A model generated the notes under the pieces. The model saw only the letters and a program-made list of their open reading frames with translations, made no database searches and was not told where the DNA came from. A DNA stretch of 8,733 nucleotides from Candidatus Woesearchaeota archaeon (GTDB lineage: Archaea; Nanobdellota; Nanobdellia; Woesearchaeales; ARS49). This document shows, in pieces, positions 1 to 6,590 of this stretch. The position numbers were made by a program, and so were the translations under genes. Every line of letters starts with the position of its first letter. The stretch's first letter is position 1. Location: assembly GCA_019323555.1 (NCBI GenBank), contig JAHWHC010000068.1:1-8733 (forward strand), in the 5' to 3' direction.

Positions 1-2465
1 ATAAGAAGAAATTCTTTACTAATGAACTTGCTATTTTAGATAAAAAAACTGCTGATTTCAAGAAAAAGCACAAGCTTGGGGAGGATTCTGGTTTTGAGAG
101 CAAGATTGAAGAGCTGGATAAGCAGGCTGATGATATACAGAAGACTATCCAGACCTTGAGAGAGAAGCAGCAGGACTTTATCAGGGGTAAAGATAAGTGC
201 GAATTTCAGCTGCAGACAATTGACCAGCAGATTGAGAAAGTTATTGAACTGGAAAAAGAGCATAAAAATGAGATAGATCTATTGAAGAAAAAGAAGACTC
301 AGTTCAAGAAGCTCACTCTGGAATTAAATGAGATGCTTAATGCAGATTCTGCTCATGCTAATAAGCTGGCTGATGCCAGGAAAGAGGCTTTCAAGCTTAA
401 TGAGAAGATAGAGAAGCTTCAGATTAAGAACGCAAGTATCAAAGAATCTATTTCAGCTAATATCGCTGTAAAAAAGGTTTTGGAAAACAAGAATAAGTTA
501 GGCCAGATCTATGGCACTATTGCAGAATTAGGCACAGCTGACAAGAAATTCTCTATGGCGCTTGATATTGCTGCTGCCAAGAGGATTCACAGCATTGTTG
601 TTGATGATGACAAGACTGCTGCTAAGTGCATCAAGTTCTTGAAAGACGGCAAGCTGGGTATTGCTTCATTCCTTCCTCTTAATAAGATAAAGCCTGCAAA
701 TGCAGATCCTGAATTAAACAAGCTGGCAAAGCAGAAGGGTGTTCATGGTTTTGCTATTGACCTGATTGAGTTTGATCCTAGGTTCAAGAATGCATTTAGC
801 CATGTTTTTGGCAATACCTTGGTTGTTGATAATATTGAGACTGCAAGGAAGATTGGTATTGGCAAGGCAAGGATGGTTTCTTTAGATGGGGATCTTGCAG
901 AATCTTCTGGTGCTATGGTTGGAGGCTTTAGGCACAAGAAAGAGGGCAGTTTCAAGCAGAAGGATCTCTCTGGTGATATTTCAGACCTGAAGAAAGAGCT
1001 GAAGACAGCGCAGAAGCTTGTTGAGGATCTTGAGCATGAGCGTTCTGAGAATGAGAAGAAGATCTATGCAACGAGGGAATTGAAGGCTAATCTTGAGGGT
1101 GATATCATAAAGACAGAGAAGTCTTTGCATATTGATTCTAGTGACCTGCAGGCTAATGAGACTTACAAGAAAGAGCTGCAGGAAAATATGGAGAAGCTCA
1201 ACAAGGATATTGCTAAGGTTGAGGATGATATTGCAGAAGAGATAGAGAGATTAACTGCATTAAAGGTTGAGAAGCAGAAATTGCGTGTTGAGATGAATGA
1301 GCTGCGAAATCCTAGGTTACTGGCTGAATTAAACACTTTTGAGCAGAAAAAGAAAGAGTTCACAGAAGAAGTTATCAAGATTGATGCTGATTTGAAGAAC
1401 ATGGCAAATCAGGAAAAAGATATTGTTGGCAGGGACAAGGAAAATACTGCCAAGATCTTGAAAGAGATTGAGAAAGAGGAAAATACTTTCAAGGATGAGA
1501 TCAAGGGATTGAATAAAGAAATCAAAGAGCAGTCTGCAGAGCTTAAGGTGCAGGAGGCAGAGCAGAACAAGTTTTTCTCGCAGTTCAAGTCCCTGTTTGA
1601 GCAGAGAACAAAGCTTAGTGATGAGATCACAGATCAGGAGAACAAGATTTTTGGCCTGCAGGAAGGTTCTAGAAAAGAGGAGTTGACAATCAATACTTTC
1701 TCTATTGAGGAAGCAAAGGTCAAGGCAGAGCTTGCTGGCATGAATGCAGAGTTTGCGCAGTATGACGGTGTTGAATTAGATATGGAAAAGTCTGAGGAGA
1801 AGCTGAAAAAAGAGATATCTGATTTTGAGAAGTTGATGGCTAATATTGGCAATGTTAACTTGCGGGCTCTGGAGATCTATGAGACCGTTGAGAAAGAGTA
1901 CACTATCCTGATTAATAAGAAGAATAGTCTTGTTGGTGAGAAAGATGATGTCATGAAGATGATGGAGGAGATTGAGACCAGCAAGAAAGGCCTGTTCATG
2001 GATGCCTTGGAGGTTGTTAATAAGAATTTTGTTGATATTTTCACTGCGCTCTCAACTAAAGGAGATGCTTTTCTAGAGCTAGAGAATCCTGAGAGTCCTT
2101 TTGATGAAGGCTTGAGGATTAAGGTTCGTTTGACTGGCAAGAAATTTATGGATATTCGAAGCTTAAGCGGCGGAGAAAAGACATTAACTGCTCTTGCTTT
2201 CTTGTTTGCTATTCAGGAGCATGAGCCTGCTTCATTCTATATCCTTGATGAGGTTGATGCTGCTCTTGACAAGGCTAATTCTCAGAAGCTTGCTGATTTA
2301 ATACGTGATTACTGTAATAAGGCGCAGTATGTTGTCATAAGCCACAATGATGCAGTCATTTCAGAAGCAGATGCCTTGTATGGTGTCTCTATGCAGACAG
2401 ATGCTGGCTTGAGCAATGTCGTGAGTTTAGATATCAGTAAGGCTAAGAAAATAGCTAATGCTTGA
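1..2465 (+). CDS. smc: Chromosome segregation ATPase SMC, C-terminal part (5' end outside window)
   Basis: This is a structural-maintenance-of-chromosomes ATPase, which as a dimer tethers and compacts DNA. The frame is open from base 3, so 820 residues are visible and the N-terminal Walker A head plus the start of the first coiled coil lie upstream. Visible parts in order: Lys/Glu-rich coiled coil (about nt 3-497); the globular hinge (about 498-941, beginning KLGQIYGTIAEL and ending with the hinge-type GAMVGGF); a long return coiled coil (to about 1830); and the C-terminal ABC head, with signature motif LSGGE at 2163-2177 and Walker B FYILDEVDAALD at 2235-2270, followed by the D-loop region and ISHND. 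No zinc hook (CxxC) is present, which argues against Rad50. The internal TTG at 156 is not a start, because the coiled coil continues in frame upstream of it. The 3' end overlaps the convergent glycosyltransferase gene by 11 bp. No ScpA/ScpB gene is in view. Confidence 0.96.
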   Translation, partial: KKKFFTNELAILDKKTADFKKKHKLGEDSGFESKIEELDKQADDIQKTIQTLREKQQDFIRGKDKCEFQLQTIDQQIEKVIELEKEHKNEIDLLKKKKTQFKKLTLELNEMLNADSAHANKLADARKEAFKLNEKIEKLQIKNASIKESISANIAVKKVLENKNKLGQIYGTIAELGTADKKFSMALDIAAAKRIHSIVVDDDKTAAKCIKFLKDGKLGIASFLPLNKIKPANADPELNKLAKQKGVHGFAIDLIEFDPRFKNAFSHVFGNTLVVDNIETARKIGIGKARMVSLDGDLAESSGAMVGGFRHKKEGSFKQKDLSGDISDLKKELKTAQKLVEDLEHERSENEKKIYATRELKANLEGDIIKTEKSLHIDSSDLQANETYKKELQENMEKLNKDIAKVEDDIAEEIERLTALKVEKQKLRVEMNELRNPRLLAELNTFEQKKKEFTEEVIKIDADLKNMANQEKDIVGRDKENTAKILKEIEKEENTFKDEIKGLNKEIKEQSAELKVQEAEQNKFFSQFKSLFEQRTKLSDEITDQENKIFGLQEGSRKEELTINTFSIEEAKVKAELAGMNAEFAQYDGVELDMEKSEEKLKKEISDFEKLMANIGNVNLRALEIYETVEKEYTILINKKNSLVGEKDDVMKMMEEIETSKKGLFMDALEVVNKNFVDIFTALSTKGDAFLELENPESPFDEGLRIKVRLTGKKFMDIRSLSGGEKTLTALAFLFAIQEHEPASFYILDEVDAALDKANSQKLADLIRDYCNKAQYVVISHNDAVISEADALYGVSMQTDAGLSNVVSLDISKAKKIANA

Positions 2466-3558
2466 ATTCTTTTAGTGTTTTTAGGATATTCTTTTCAGTT
2501 GTTTTCCAGTTATGTTCTTTGATTATGGTTTTTCTTGCCTCTTTTCCTAGTTTTGTTCTTAGTTTTGGGTTATTGACTAGTTTTTGCAGCTGTTTCTGCA
2601 TTATTTTTGCGTCATGTCTTGGAAACAGCAGCCCGTTTTTTCCATTTTTGACATAGCTTCCTATTGATCCTACTGGCGTCACAACTACCGGCAGTTCACA
2701 GGCCATGGCTTCCATTGTTGACAAGGAGTTTGTTTCTGTTAATGATGCGTGTGCAAAGATGTCCATTGCTTGCAGGTATTTTATTACTTTGTTTGTTGCT
2801 CCTGCTTGTATTGTATTCTTTCCTGTTTTTATCTTTAGTCCTGTTCCTACTATCAGTAGTTTTATGTTTTTTTGTTTTAGCTTGTGAAATGCTTTCAGCA
2901 GTGTTGGCAGGTCTTTTTCTCTGCCTATCCTTCCTGAGAATCCTATGATTATGTCTTTTGGGCTTAGCTTTGCTCTTTTCTTTGCTTCTGTTTTTGATTT
3001 TGGTGGCTTGAACTTATTTGCATCAATTCCTATAGGGATTATTGATTTTTTTATTGTTATTTTCTTCGCTGTTAGGGTCTTTGCCACTTCTTTTGATGGA
3101 ACTATCAGCAGGTCGCATTTCTTGTACGCTATTTGCGCTCTTTCCAGCACTATTTTTTCTACCAGCTTTTTTAGTCTCTTTACAGCATTTGACGCCAGTT
3201 CCCACTCTATGCTGTGAACATAGCTTATTACTGGTTTGCCTTGCTTGTGTGCTTCTGTTATTGCTTTTAGTCCGATTGGCCCGATTGTTTGGTTGAATAT
3301 CAGATCTGCTTCTTTGACACAAGGCAGTATCTTTTTTAGGTTTAGTGAGAATTGTATGTCCCCGAATTTTATCGGGGTCAATGGAAGCCGGATTATCTTC
3401 ACTCCTTTAAAGCGCATTAATTTTCCAGGAAACTTGGGTGCTATCACTGTTACTTTGAATTGTTTTGTGAGTGCAGGAAGCAGCTCTGATAAGAATCTGG
3501 CTATGCCGTCCCATCTTGGCAAGAAACAGTCTGTTGTTATCAGCAACTTTGGTTTCAT
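2455..3558 (-). CDS. GT4-family (GT-B fold) glycosyltransferase
   Basis: A 367-residue, full-length retaining glycosyltransferase of the GT4 type, predicted to transfer a sugar from a nucleotide-sugar donor to a lipid or other acceptor at the cytoplasmic membrane face. The N-terminal Rossmann domain opens with KLLITTDCFLPRWDGIARF, whose aromatic/Gly loop is typical of acceptor-side GT4 motifs. The linker carries IPIGID (residues 174-179). The donor domain has GFSGRIGREKDLPTLLKAF (206-224) and the EX7E motif E275...E283 (ETNSLSTME), followed by AMACELPVV and GSIGSYV. No membrane segment or signal peptide is seen. The ATG overlaps the stop of the upstream PIG-L gene as ATGA (3555-3558), and no clear Shine-Dalgarno precedes it, so translational coupling is likely. 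Pairing with a PIG-L deacetylase suggests sequential GlcNAc transfer and deacetylation. The exact donor and acceptor cannot be read from the sequence. Confidence 0.93.
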   Translation of the reverse strand: MKPKLLITTDCFLPRWDGIARFLSELLPALTKQFKVTVIAPKFPGKLMRFKGVKIIRLPLTPIKFGDIQFSLNLKKILPCVKEADLIFNQTIGPIGLKAITEAHKQGKPVISYVHSIEWELASNAVKRLKKLVEKIVLERAQIAYKKCDLLIVPSKEVAKTLTAKKITIKKSIIPIGIDANKFKPPKSKTEAKKRAKLSPKDIIIGFSGRIGREKDLPTLLKAFHKLKQKNIKLLIVGTGLKIKTGKNTIQAGATNKVIKYLQAMDIFAHASLTETNSLSTMEAMACELPVVVTPVGSIGSYVKNGKNGLLFPRHDAKIMQKQLQKLVNNPKLRTKLGKEARKTIIKEHNWKTTEKNILKTLKEFKH

Positions 3559-4211
3559 TCTATCTTGTCAAACACTTCAGCGTATTTGCAGTTGTTGTTC
3601 CATCCGTTTATTATTGCTTTGAAGTAAACTGTCCAGGTCAGCGGTATTATTAGCGGAAGGTGTGTCTGGCTTTTGTGTGCCTGCATTGCCTGGATTTTTT
3701 TGTTGAAAGTGGTTGTTATGTCTACTACCAGTCTTGGCACCATTCTTTTTCTTACCCTGAATAAGCTCCAGACATCAAATGAGTATACTTCGCAGGTGAT
3801 CTCTTTTTTGCGGATCATCTCTTTTATGAGGTTATATATTGCTAGGTGGTCTGGGTGCGCGTCATTTGCGCCGTGTGTGAATATCTTTATAGGATGCTCT
3901 TTTTTGATTATGCTCAAAAGTTTTTTCTTTATTTTTAGTGCTTCTATTTCCTGCGCAAATCTTCCCTCTTTGCAGTCAAAGAAAATAACCCCTTTGCCTC
4001 CGAGTATTTTATCTGAGGCTATGGCCTCTTTTTCACGTTTCTCTGTTATAACTTCTGGTTTTATGTGCGGGTGGCTTAGCTCTCCGTAAGAAAAGATGAT
4101 TGATTTGATCTTCTTGCCCTCTAGGGCGTATTTTGCAATAGTTCCCCCTGCCCCGAATGTAGGGTCATCGCTGTGCGCCCCTATTACAAGAACTGTTGGT
4201 TTTTTTGCCAT
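3555..4211 (-). CDS. PIG-L/LmbE-family zinc de-N-acetylase
   Basis: A 218-residue protein of the PIG-L/LmbE family, Zn-dependent enzymes that remove acetyl groups from N-acetylglucosaminyl conjugates. The family signature AHSDD is at residues 12-16 (H13 and D16 as probable zinc ligands, D15 as probable general base), followed by PTFGAGGTIAKYALEG. The second metal-binding motif is AHPDH at 118-122 (H119, H122). Length is normal for the family and there is no signal peptide, so it acts in the cytoplasm. The ATG lies only 9 bp past the 3' end of tRNA-Gly on the same strand. There is no room or AT-rich motif for a separate promoter, because the position about 27 bp upstream falls inside the tRNA, and no Shine-Dalgarno is visible. 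It is therefore probably expressed from the tRNA transcript. Its stop overlaps the glycosyltransferase start (ATGA). Substrate is unknown; bacillithiol-like and GlcNAc-lipid pathways are analogies only. Confidence 0.93.
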   Translation of the reverse strand: MAKKPTVLVIGAHSDDPTFGAGGTIAKYALEGKKIKSIIFSYGELSHPHIKPEVITEKREKEAIASDKILGGKGVIFFDCKEGRFAQEIEALKIKKKLLSIIKKEHPIKIFTHGANDAHPDHLAIYNLIKEMIRKKEITCEVYSFDVWSLFRVRKRMVPRLVVDITTTFNKKIQAMQAHKSQTHLPLIIPLTWTVYFKAIINGWNNNCKYAEVFDKIE

Positions 4212-4220
4212 TTGTTTGTA

Positions 4221-4292
4221 TGCGCCGACTGGGATTCGAACCCAGATAAGCGGCTTGGAAGGCCGCTGTCATAGCCATTAGACCATCGGCGC
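4221..4292 (-). tRNA. tRNA-Gly (anticodon UCC)
   Basis: A complete 72-nt cloverleaf on the minus strand. The acceptor stem GCGCCGA/TCGGCGC pairs over all 7 bp. The D-arm stem is GTC/GAC, the anticodon arm is GCGGC-CTTCCAA-GCCGC with anticodon TCC, the variable loop is 4 nt (TTAT), and the T-arm is CTGGG-TTCGAAT-CCCAG. The discriminator base is A73 (4221). There is no intron, and CCA is not encoded (the next bases are TAC). G1-C72, C2-G71 and C35/C36 fit glycine identity. A TATA box lies at 4317-4324. The PIG-L coding region begins 9 bp after the discriminator base, so 3' processing would release an mRNA with a very short leader. Confidence 0.97.
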
Positions 4293-4314
4293 TTATCGTG
4301 AATAATTATGAGTG

Positions 4315-4335
4315 TCTTTAAAAAGATTTCTAATC
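4315..4335 (-). promoter_or_regulatory. Archaeal BRE/TATA promoter of tRNA-Gly (and probably PIG-L and GT4)
   Basis: On the minus strand a purine-rich BRE-like stretch (TTAGAAATC) runs into the TATA box TTTTTAAA (4317-4324, centre 4320.5). The mature tRNA 5' base is at 4292, 28.5 bp from the TATA centre. Leaderless protein genes in this window have TATA-to-start spacings of 26-27.5 bp, so transcription should begin about 4293-4294, at one of the two A residues just before G1. The 21-bp block is identical to the block at 4643-4663. The next 10 bp downstream match at 7 of 10 positions. Confidence 0.8.
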
Positions 4336-4385
4336 TCTGGTAAGTATCCACTTTTGCACAGAATATTTGTATTTTTTGGCTATTT

Positions 4386-4592
4386 TTAGAGCTGTTTGGC
4401 AAGTTTTTCAATGCTTGAAAATACGGTTGATATTTGTTTTTTTAATTCTACTATTGCTTCTTTTAAGCTTGCGATTTGCTCATCAGTTGTGATATTTTCA
4501 GCATATTGTTTTAGCTTTATTCCGTCTTGTTCAATATTTATTGCCAAACTATTTATTTGATTTACAATCACTTGTTTTTCTTCGCTTATCAT
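4386..4592 (-). CDS. Small helical (coiled-coil-like) protein of unknown function, 68 aa
   Basis: A 68-residue protein beginning MISEEKQVIVNQINSLA and ending SIEKLAKQL. It is almost wholly charged/hydrophobic heptad-like sequence, with no Cys, no membrane segment and a likely helix break near ENITTDEQ (residues 32-39). It probably forms a helical hairpin or short coiled coil. I do not recognise a family. Support for a real gene is mainly regulatory: a near-perfect Shine-Dalgarno (AAGGAGGTT) lies 6-7 nt before the ATG, and a TATA box at 4645-4652 predicts a start near 4622 and a 30-nt leader. The promoter core is identical to that of tRNA-Gly, so strong constitutive expression is plausible (inference). 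It lies between the lipoprotein gene and the tRNA, with 93 bp before the tRNA. Confidence 0.82.
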   Translation of the reverse strand: MISEEKQVIVNQINSLAINIEQDGIKLKQYAENITTDEQIASLKEAIVELKKQISTVFSSIEKLAKQL

Positions 4593-4597
4593 TTTTT

Positions 4598-4606
4598 AAC
4601 CTCCTT
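4598..4606 (-). promoter_or_regulatory. Strong Shine-Dalgarno site (AAGGAGGTT)
   Basis: The minus strand reads AAGGAGGTTAAAAA immediately before the ATG at 4592. GGAGG spans 4604-4600, with 7 nt between it and the start codon. It matches the archaeal 16S anti-SD consensus and fixes the start of the 68-residue gene. None of the other starts in the window has a comparable site. Confidence 0.9.
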
Positions 4607-4642
4607 GATTTTTTAGATTCACATTACCATGGATTCTGAATA

Positions 4643-4663
4643 TCTTTAAAAAGATTTCTAATC
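4643..4663 (-). promoter_or_regulatory. Archaeal BRE/TATA promoter of the 68-aa gene, overlapping the upstream stop codon
   Basis: This 21-bp block is identical to the tRNA-Gly promoter core at 4315-4335: a TTAGAAATC BRE-like stretch followed by TATA box TTTTTAAA at 4645-4652 (centre 4648.5). The expected start is near 4622, giving about a 30-nt leader that contains the Shine-Dalgarno. The block includes the TAG stop (4658-4660) and the last Asp codon of the upstream lipoprotein gene, so promoter and coding end share bases. Confidence 0.75.
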
Positions 4664-5506
4664 ATCATCCATTCCTGTGCAGAACACAGCATATACTGGC
4701 CTGTGGTCAGAAATAGCCTCTTTTGCAGCATCCATGTCCATTCCAGTGTCAAAGTAGTGTATTCCGCTTAATCCAGTGAATTCTTCTGTATTGGAGTCAA
4801 ATATGATGTTGTCATATAGGTTTCCTGTTTTTCCTAGTGTGCTTTTGCCATTTGTTATTGCTAGTGTTATTCCTGGGATGCTTTTGATGTAGTCAAAATT
4901 AGAGTGTGTTGGCTGTGTATTGAAGTCTCCTGTTAATATCCAGTCATTTTCAGTGTCTTTTTCTTGGTAATATTCATAGACACTTGCTATTTGCTTCATC
5001 TCTCCTGTCCTGTCGCTAGCAGAATCTCCATATAAGATGTGTACAGTCATGATTGTGAAGTCAAATTCTTCTGCTTTAAAGCTTGCATAGTATGGTTCTC
5101 TGATGAAATTGTCAAATTTGTCATAATATGTCTTGCCTTCTGATATTGGCTTGATTTTATTATTGAAAATAAATGCATATCTCTCCTTCTGTACATTTCC
5201 TACTTCTTCGCTTACTATGTAATCATATCCAGGAAGCATTGCAACTGTTCTGTTCAAAATCACAGGATCTCCCAGCACTTCCTGCACTGCTATCAAGTCA
5301 AATTCAGATAAGACAGAAGCTATTTGTTTTATTTCTTCATCTGTTCTGCTGTTATCTGAGAATTTTCTGATATTAAATGATGCAATTGTGATATTAGGAC
5401 TGCAGGATTTTATTTGCGGTTCTGCTGGCATCATCTCTTCAATGCTCAATCCGGTTATTCCGCACCCGGTTAATAGCAATAGGATTAAAATAAGTGTTTT
5501 CTTCAT
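4658..5506 (-). CDS. Predicted lipoprotein of the endonuclease/exonuclease/phosphatase (DNase I-like) family
   Basis: A 282-residue predicted exported lipoprotein with a metal-dependent phosphodiesterase or nuclease fold. The N-terminus MKKTLILILLLLTGC is a lipoprotein signal: a KK n-region, a hydrophobic core and lipobox LTGC with C15 as first mature residue. A linker runs to about residue 38. EEP-fold motifs follow in order: SFNIRKF (N45), LIAVQEV (E76, metal ligand), FTIMTVHI (H156), LTGDFNTQP (D194, N196), YDNIIF (232-236) and SDHRP (D267, H268, catalytic). All core catalytic positions are present, so it should be active outside the membrane. C35 and C276 could form a disulfide. Substrate could be extracellular DNA or RNA, or a phosphoester such as a lipid head group; the sequence does not decide this. 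A TATA box at 5529-5536 gives a leaderless start at this ATG. It is 55 bp downstream of the DHH gene. Confidence 0.92.
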   Translation of the reverse strand: MKKTLILILLLLTGCGITGLSIEEMMPAEPQIKSCSPNITIASFNIRKFSDNSRTDEEIKQIASVLSEFDLIAVQEVLGDPVILNRTVAMLPGYDYIVSEEVGNVQKERYAFIFNNKIKPISEGKTYYDKFDNFIREPYYASFKAEEFDFTIMTVHILYGDSASDRTGEMKQIASVYEYYQEKDTENDWILTGDFNTQPTHSNFDYIKSIPGITLAITNGKSTLGKTGNLYDNIIFDSNTEEFTGLSGIHYFDTGMDMDAAKEAISDHRPVYAVFCTGMDDD

Positions 5507-5528
5507 GCAAATTAGCTATAGCATCTTG

Positions 5529-5536
5529 TTTATATG
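5529..5536 (-). promoter_or_regulatory. TATA box for the leaderless lipoprotein/EEP gene
   Basis: The minus strand reads CATATAAA, preceded by an A-rich BRE-like stretch (GAAAAA). The TATA core is centred at about 5532, 26 bp from the A of the ATG at 5506, which is the archaeal TATA-to-start spacing. There is no Shine-Dalgarno between the two. The mRNA should therefore begin at or within a base or two of the start codon. Confidence 0.7.
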
Positions 5537-5561
5537 TTTTTCTAAAGAATTCTTGTAAATC

Positions 5562-6590
5562 TTACGAGATTTGCTTCTCTATGTTAGAAATAAATTTGTC
5601 TACATCCTGGAGTTTTATTGCTGCTCCGCAGGCATGCTCGTGTCCTCCGCCATACCCATCTACGTCTAGCAATGCTTTTTCTATTACTGGTTTGAGGTCT
5701 ATCTTCATTGCGCGGATGCTGCATCTTAGTTCTCCTGATTTTTCTCTTCCTAAAACAATTACTCTGTCAGGGAACATGTAAAGCAGCTCATTGGATAGAT
5801 CCTTTGTCAGGCTTAGCTTGTCTTCTGTATACCTGAATAGCAGGACTTTCTTGTCTGTTTTTTGTTTCAAGAGCCTTTCTTTTAGTTCTTCATAGACTTT
5901 GTTTATTTTTTCATATTTTTTGTAGATTAGTTTTCCTTTAGGCGTGCTTTGTTCCAGTATTTCATAAGGAGACTCTATTCTTGTCATCACTTTCATGCAT
6001 TTTAGCACGTCTGATGTGTTTCCTTTAAGATTAAATGAGAATACTTTATTCAAAATACCCATTTTTGTCTCAAATAATATCTCTCCAGCTGTCTGGTATT
6101 TCTCTGGGATAAGGTCAGGATATTTTTGCCTGAACTCATCTGCAAAACCAGGAAGATACCAGTCTCCTAAGCACCCCACCATTGCTATCCACAGGTCTTC
6201 TTTTACAACTTGGTAGCATAAGTATGCTGCAGGTATGTTTACTTTCTCGTCTTTTGTTCTTGAATTGTAATATTTTACATTATCTCTTTTCATAACAGGG
6301 TGATGGTCTATCCATATCACAGGAACTCCTGCCTGGTCTATGAACTCTTGGTCAATCATTGCAATGTCTAGCACAAATACCTTGTCTGCTCCGTAGTCTT
6401 CTACTTTTTTGGCATGCATTTCTGTTAGGTTTGGCTTTGCCTTCAGCACCTGCCCTTTTCCTTCTTTTACATATCTGTAGAACAAGAGAAAGCATGCAAG
6501 CCCGTCTTGGTCATCGTGAAAGAAGAATAATGGCCTCTTGCAGGTATCTAGTTCATCCTTTATTTGCTTGATTTCTTTCTCGCTGAGCAT
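5562..6590 (-). CDS. DHH/DHHA1 phosphoesterase (archaeal RecJ-like)
   Basis: A 342-residue Mn-dependent phosphoesterase of the DHH superfamily, DHHA1 subfamily, related to archaeal RecJ/GAN-type nucleases and nanoRNA/oligonucleotide phosphodiesterases. DHH-domain motifs: FFHDDQDG (H25, D27, D29), VLDIA (D75), WIDHHPV (D95, H96, H97) and VGCLGDWYLPG (D143). A helical linker (about residues 215-245) leads to the DHHA1 domain ending in GYGGGHEHACGAAI (GGGH at 314-317), the substrate-binding glycine loop. No OB-fold or extra nuclease domain is present, so it is a minimal form. I chose the ATG at 6590 over an in-frame TTG at 6608, because the TATA box at 6613-6620 places the RNA 5' end at the ATG and leaves the TTG untranscribed. 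It shares this promoter region with the divergent Cys4 mini-protein. It could be a RecJ-like 5'-3' exonuclease or an oligoribonuclease. Confidence 0.92.
   Translation of the reverse strand: MLSEKEIKQIKDELDTCKRPLFFFHDDQDGLACFLLFYRYVKEGKGQVLKAKPNLTEMHAKKVEDYGADKVFVLDIAMIDQEFIDQAGVPVIWIDHHPVMKRDNVKYYNSRTKDEKVNIPAAYLCYQVVKEDLWIAMVGCLGDWYLPGFADEFRQKYPDLIPEKYQTAGEILFETKMGILNKVFSFNLKGNTSDVLKCMKVMTRIESPYEILEQSTPKGKLIYKKYEKINKVYEELKERLLKQKTDKKVLLFRYTEDKLSLTKDLSNELLYMFPDRVIVLGREKSGELRCSIRAMKIDLKPVIEKALLDVDGYGGGHEHACGAAIKLQDVDKFISNIEKQIS

Noticed and set aside
156..158. TTG as a possible start of the SMC gene
   Set aside because: The frame stays open to base 3 with the same coiled-coil composition, and an SMC must have an N-terminal head. 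The gene is simply cut by the window edge.
1..2465. Rad50 instead of SMC
   Set aside because: A folded SMC hinge with the GAMVGGF ending is present and the CxxC zinc hook is absent.
2466..2500. Terminator for smc in the T-rich plus-strand run after its stop
   Set aside because: The longest T run is 5 and the whole gene opposite is T-rich on this strand, so the run does not stand out from the background.
2462..3653. Several long plus-strand open frames opposite the glycosyltransferase
   Set aside because: They are hydrophobic Phe/Leu/Ser-rich shadows of a Lys-rich gene on the other strand, without start signals or recognisable domains.
2455..4211. Assigning the GT4 and PIG-L proteins as BshA and BshB of bacillithiol synthesis
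   Set aside because: The motifs fit only the broad families. No BshC is visible, and nothing in the sequence fixes malate or another acceptor as substrate.
4096..4281. Plus-strand open frame whose C-terminus reads TGIRTQISGLEG
   Set aside because: This is the translated antisense of the tRNA-Gly T-arm and anticodon arm, a well-known spurious peptide. The frame also runs antisense to the start of the PIG-L gene.
4184..4411. Minus-strand 75-codon open frame spanning the tRNA and ending inside the PIG-L start
   Set aside because: It runs through the whole tRNA-Gly gene and its promoter, overlaps the end of the 68-residue gene, and has no promoter or ribosome binding site of its own.
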